Source: an uncultured Clostridium sp.
Lineage (GTDB): Bacteria; Bacillota; Clostridia; Clostridiales; Clostridiaceae
Length of the DNA stretch: 5,472 bases
NCBI GenBank assembly: GCA_900540255.1
Contig: UQFE01000066.1
Coordinates: 1-5,472 of the forward strand
Direction of reading: 5' to 3'
In this document: in pieces, positions 4,619 to 5,472 of the stretch
How the letters are laid out: every line of letters begins with the position of its first letter
Numbering within the stretch: position 1 is the stretch's first letter
Position numbers and translations under genes: made by a program
The notes under the pieces: generated by a model
Told to the model about the DNA's origin: nothing
The model's input: the letters and a program-made list of their open reading frames with translations, nothing else
Databases searched by the model: none

Positions 4619-5472
4619 TTATCTTAATATGAAGAATACTAAAGCAAGAAGAATTGATAATGGTCCGCTTGCTGTTGAAGCTAGAGTAGTAGATATAACC
4701 TTCATTCCTGTAAGTAAGGCAACTGCTATTAGTGATATATAATTAACATATTTCATATTTTTAATGACAACATCATTGGGTAATATTTCTGATTCGGGTT
4801 TATAAAGAGGAATAGCTATTTCAGAAATAACACCATTATTAGAAGGCGGAGGCAAACGGTTAGGTTTTATTGTAACTATAAGTCTTTGATAAAGATTAAC
4901 CCCTAAATTAAGATTTATTTCTCCAAAATTAATATCAGTATTAGCAGGAATAACAGCTTCAAGGGTAATTTCAAGAGCACCAAAGTCATTTAGAGTAATA
5001 GAATAACTAATGTTATCATTTATATTTTGTGTTTGTGTTAATTGAGATATTGATGCTTTAAGAGTTTTTGGATCAATATCATGCTCAATATTAATTGTAG
5101 ATAAATTATTAATTATATTAGTTGTAATAGTATCTGGAGATAAAGATAAATTTATATAGTTATTTGTCATTGAACCTGATAGAGAGCCTGTAAGTGATAA
5201 TTCTCCTTGTACATATATGGCAGGAGATAGTGATAGCCTTACTTCAGGGGTTTTTGAGTTAAGCTCAGTGAATGTAAATTCAGCATTTTCAAATAATCCA
5301 ATATTTCCAGCTACTTTTAATATGTTAGATACAGATGCATTTGTTTCAAAAAGATACTTCCAAGTAGTAGGACCAACAATACCATCAGCAGTAATTCCAA
5401 ATGTGTTTTGTAAATTTATTACTGCATTTTTAGTATCATTACCATAGTAACCATCAGCAGTACCACAATTGA
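4619..5472 (-). CDS. Peptidoglycan-binding domain protein with C-terminal membrane anchor, partial (start outside window)
   Basis: The minus-strand frame is open from the window end to TAA at 4621-4619, giving 283 visible residues; the start is beyond the edge. The ATG at 5170 is internal, as the frame continues upstream with good coding sequence and no ribosome binding site precedes that ATG. The first 40 visible residues (5470-5351) are a PG_binding_1 repeat: D-G-Y-Y-G, T-K-N-A-V, then L-Q-N-T-F-G-I and D-G-I-V-G-P-T-T-W-K-Y-L. A Ser/Thr/Asn-rich, beta-like region follows (about 5350-4745), with a repeated L-S-L-S-P motif (near 5233-5219 and 5149-5135). The C-terminus has two hydrophobic stretches (near 4741-4685 and 4669-4622) ending in Arg. 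It probably sits at the membrane and binds cell wall. A catalytic or second wall-binding domain may lie upstream. Composition is less AT-rich than the neighbours. It is convergent to the small peptide gene and has no evident link to the ABC operon. Confidence 0.8.
   Translation of the reverse strand, partial: NCGTADGYYGNDTKNAVINLQNTFGITADGIVGPTTWKYLFETNASVSNILKVAGNIGLFENAEFTFTELNSKTPEVRLSLSPAIYVQGELSLTGSLSGSMTNNYINLSLSPDTITTNIINNLSTINIEHDIDPKTLKASISQLTQTQNINDNISYSITLNDFGALEITLEAVIPANTDINFGEINLNLGVNLYQRLIVTIKPNRLPPPSNNGVISEIAIPLYKPESEILPNDVVIKNMKYVNYISLIAVALLTGMKVISTTLASTASGPLSILLALVFFILR

Noticed and set aside
4619..5170. A complete 183-residue protein starting at the ATG at 5170
   Set aside because: The frame continues upstream without a stop to the window edge and encodes a peptidoglycan-binding domain, and no ribosome binding site precedes 5170. 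The gene is partial and this ATG is internal.
5217..5447. Plus-strand open frame of 76 codons
   Set aside because: It lies antisense to the peptidoglycan-binding domain, whose minus-strand reading shows clear family motifs. The plus frame has no ribosome binding site and no recognisable features.
1..5472. CRISPR array, tRNA, rRNA, insertion sequence or riboswitch
   Set aside because: No regularly spaced repeats, no tRNA-like cloverleaf, no transposase reading and no recognised aptamer were found by eye on either strand.

Overview
The window is very AT-rich (A/T well over 70% by eye), uses AGGAGG-type ribosome binding sites and has long hydrophobic genes rich in Ile, Asn, Lys and Leu. This fits a low-GC Firmicute, most likely Clostridium or a close relative; the species cannot be read from the sequence.

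Layout. Positions 1-391 hold no supported gene: a T/C-rich stretch, then a promoter (328-356) and a strong ribosome binding site. From 392 to 3838 runs a five-gene plus-strand operon: a Sec-exported two-cysteine small protein (131 aa precursor), three consecutive six-helix membrane proteins (257, 272 and 251 aa) that overlap one another, and an ABC ATPase of 215 aa. A 16-bp hairpin separates the precursor gene from the transporter genes, and a strong hairpin that can terminate in both directions closes the operon. Convergent to it (4395-3883, minus) is a YcxB-like two-helix membrane protein. Divergent from that is an unlisted 26-codon membrane peptide with a perfect AGGAGG (4487-4567, plus). 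The right edge (4619 to the window end, minus) is the 3' part of a larger gene encoding a peptidoglycan-binding domain, a beta-rich middle and a C-terminal hydrophobic anchor. Its start lies outside the window.

How the genes work together. The ATPase has a glutamate in place of the Q-loop glutamine, as in LanF/BcrA-type ATPases of bacteriocin self-immunity and peptide-antibiotic resistance. With three permease-like partners and a Sec-secreted small protein made just upstream, the simplest reading is a secreted antimicrobial-like or signalling protein plus its dedicated ABC immunity or removal pump. The function is inferred, not shown.

The most unusual point is that both the secreted protein and the ATPase appear to start at ATT. 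In each case an AGGAGG or AGGAG sits at normal spacing before an in-frame ATT, and no ATG, GTG or TTG lies upstream of an essential N-terminal element (signal-peptide n-region; Walker A). Standard gene calling would cut both proteins at an internal ATG, at 416 and 3332.
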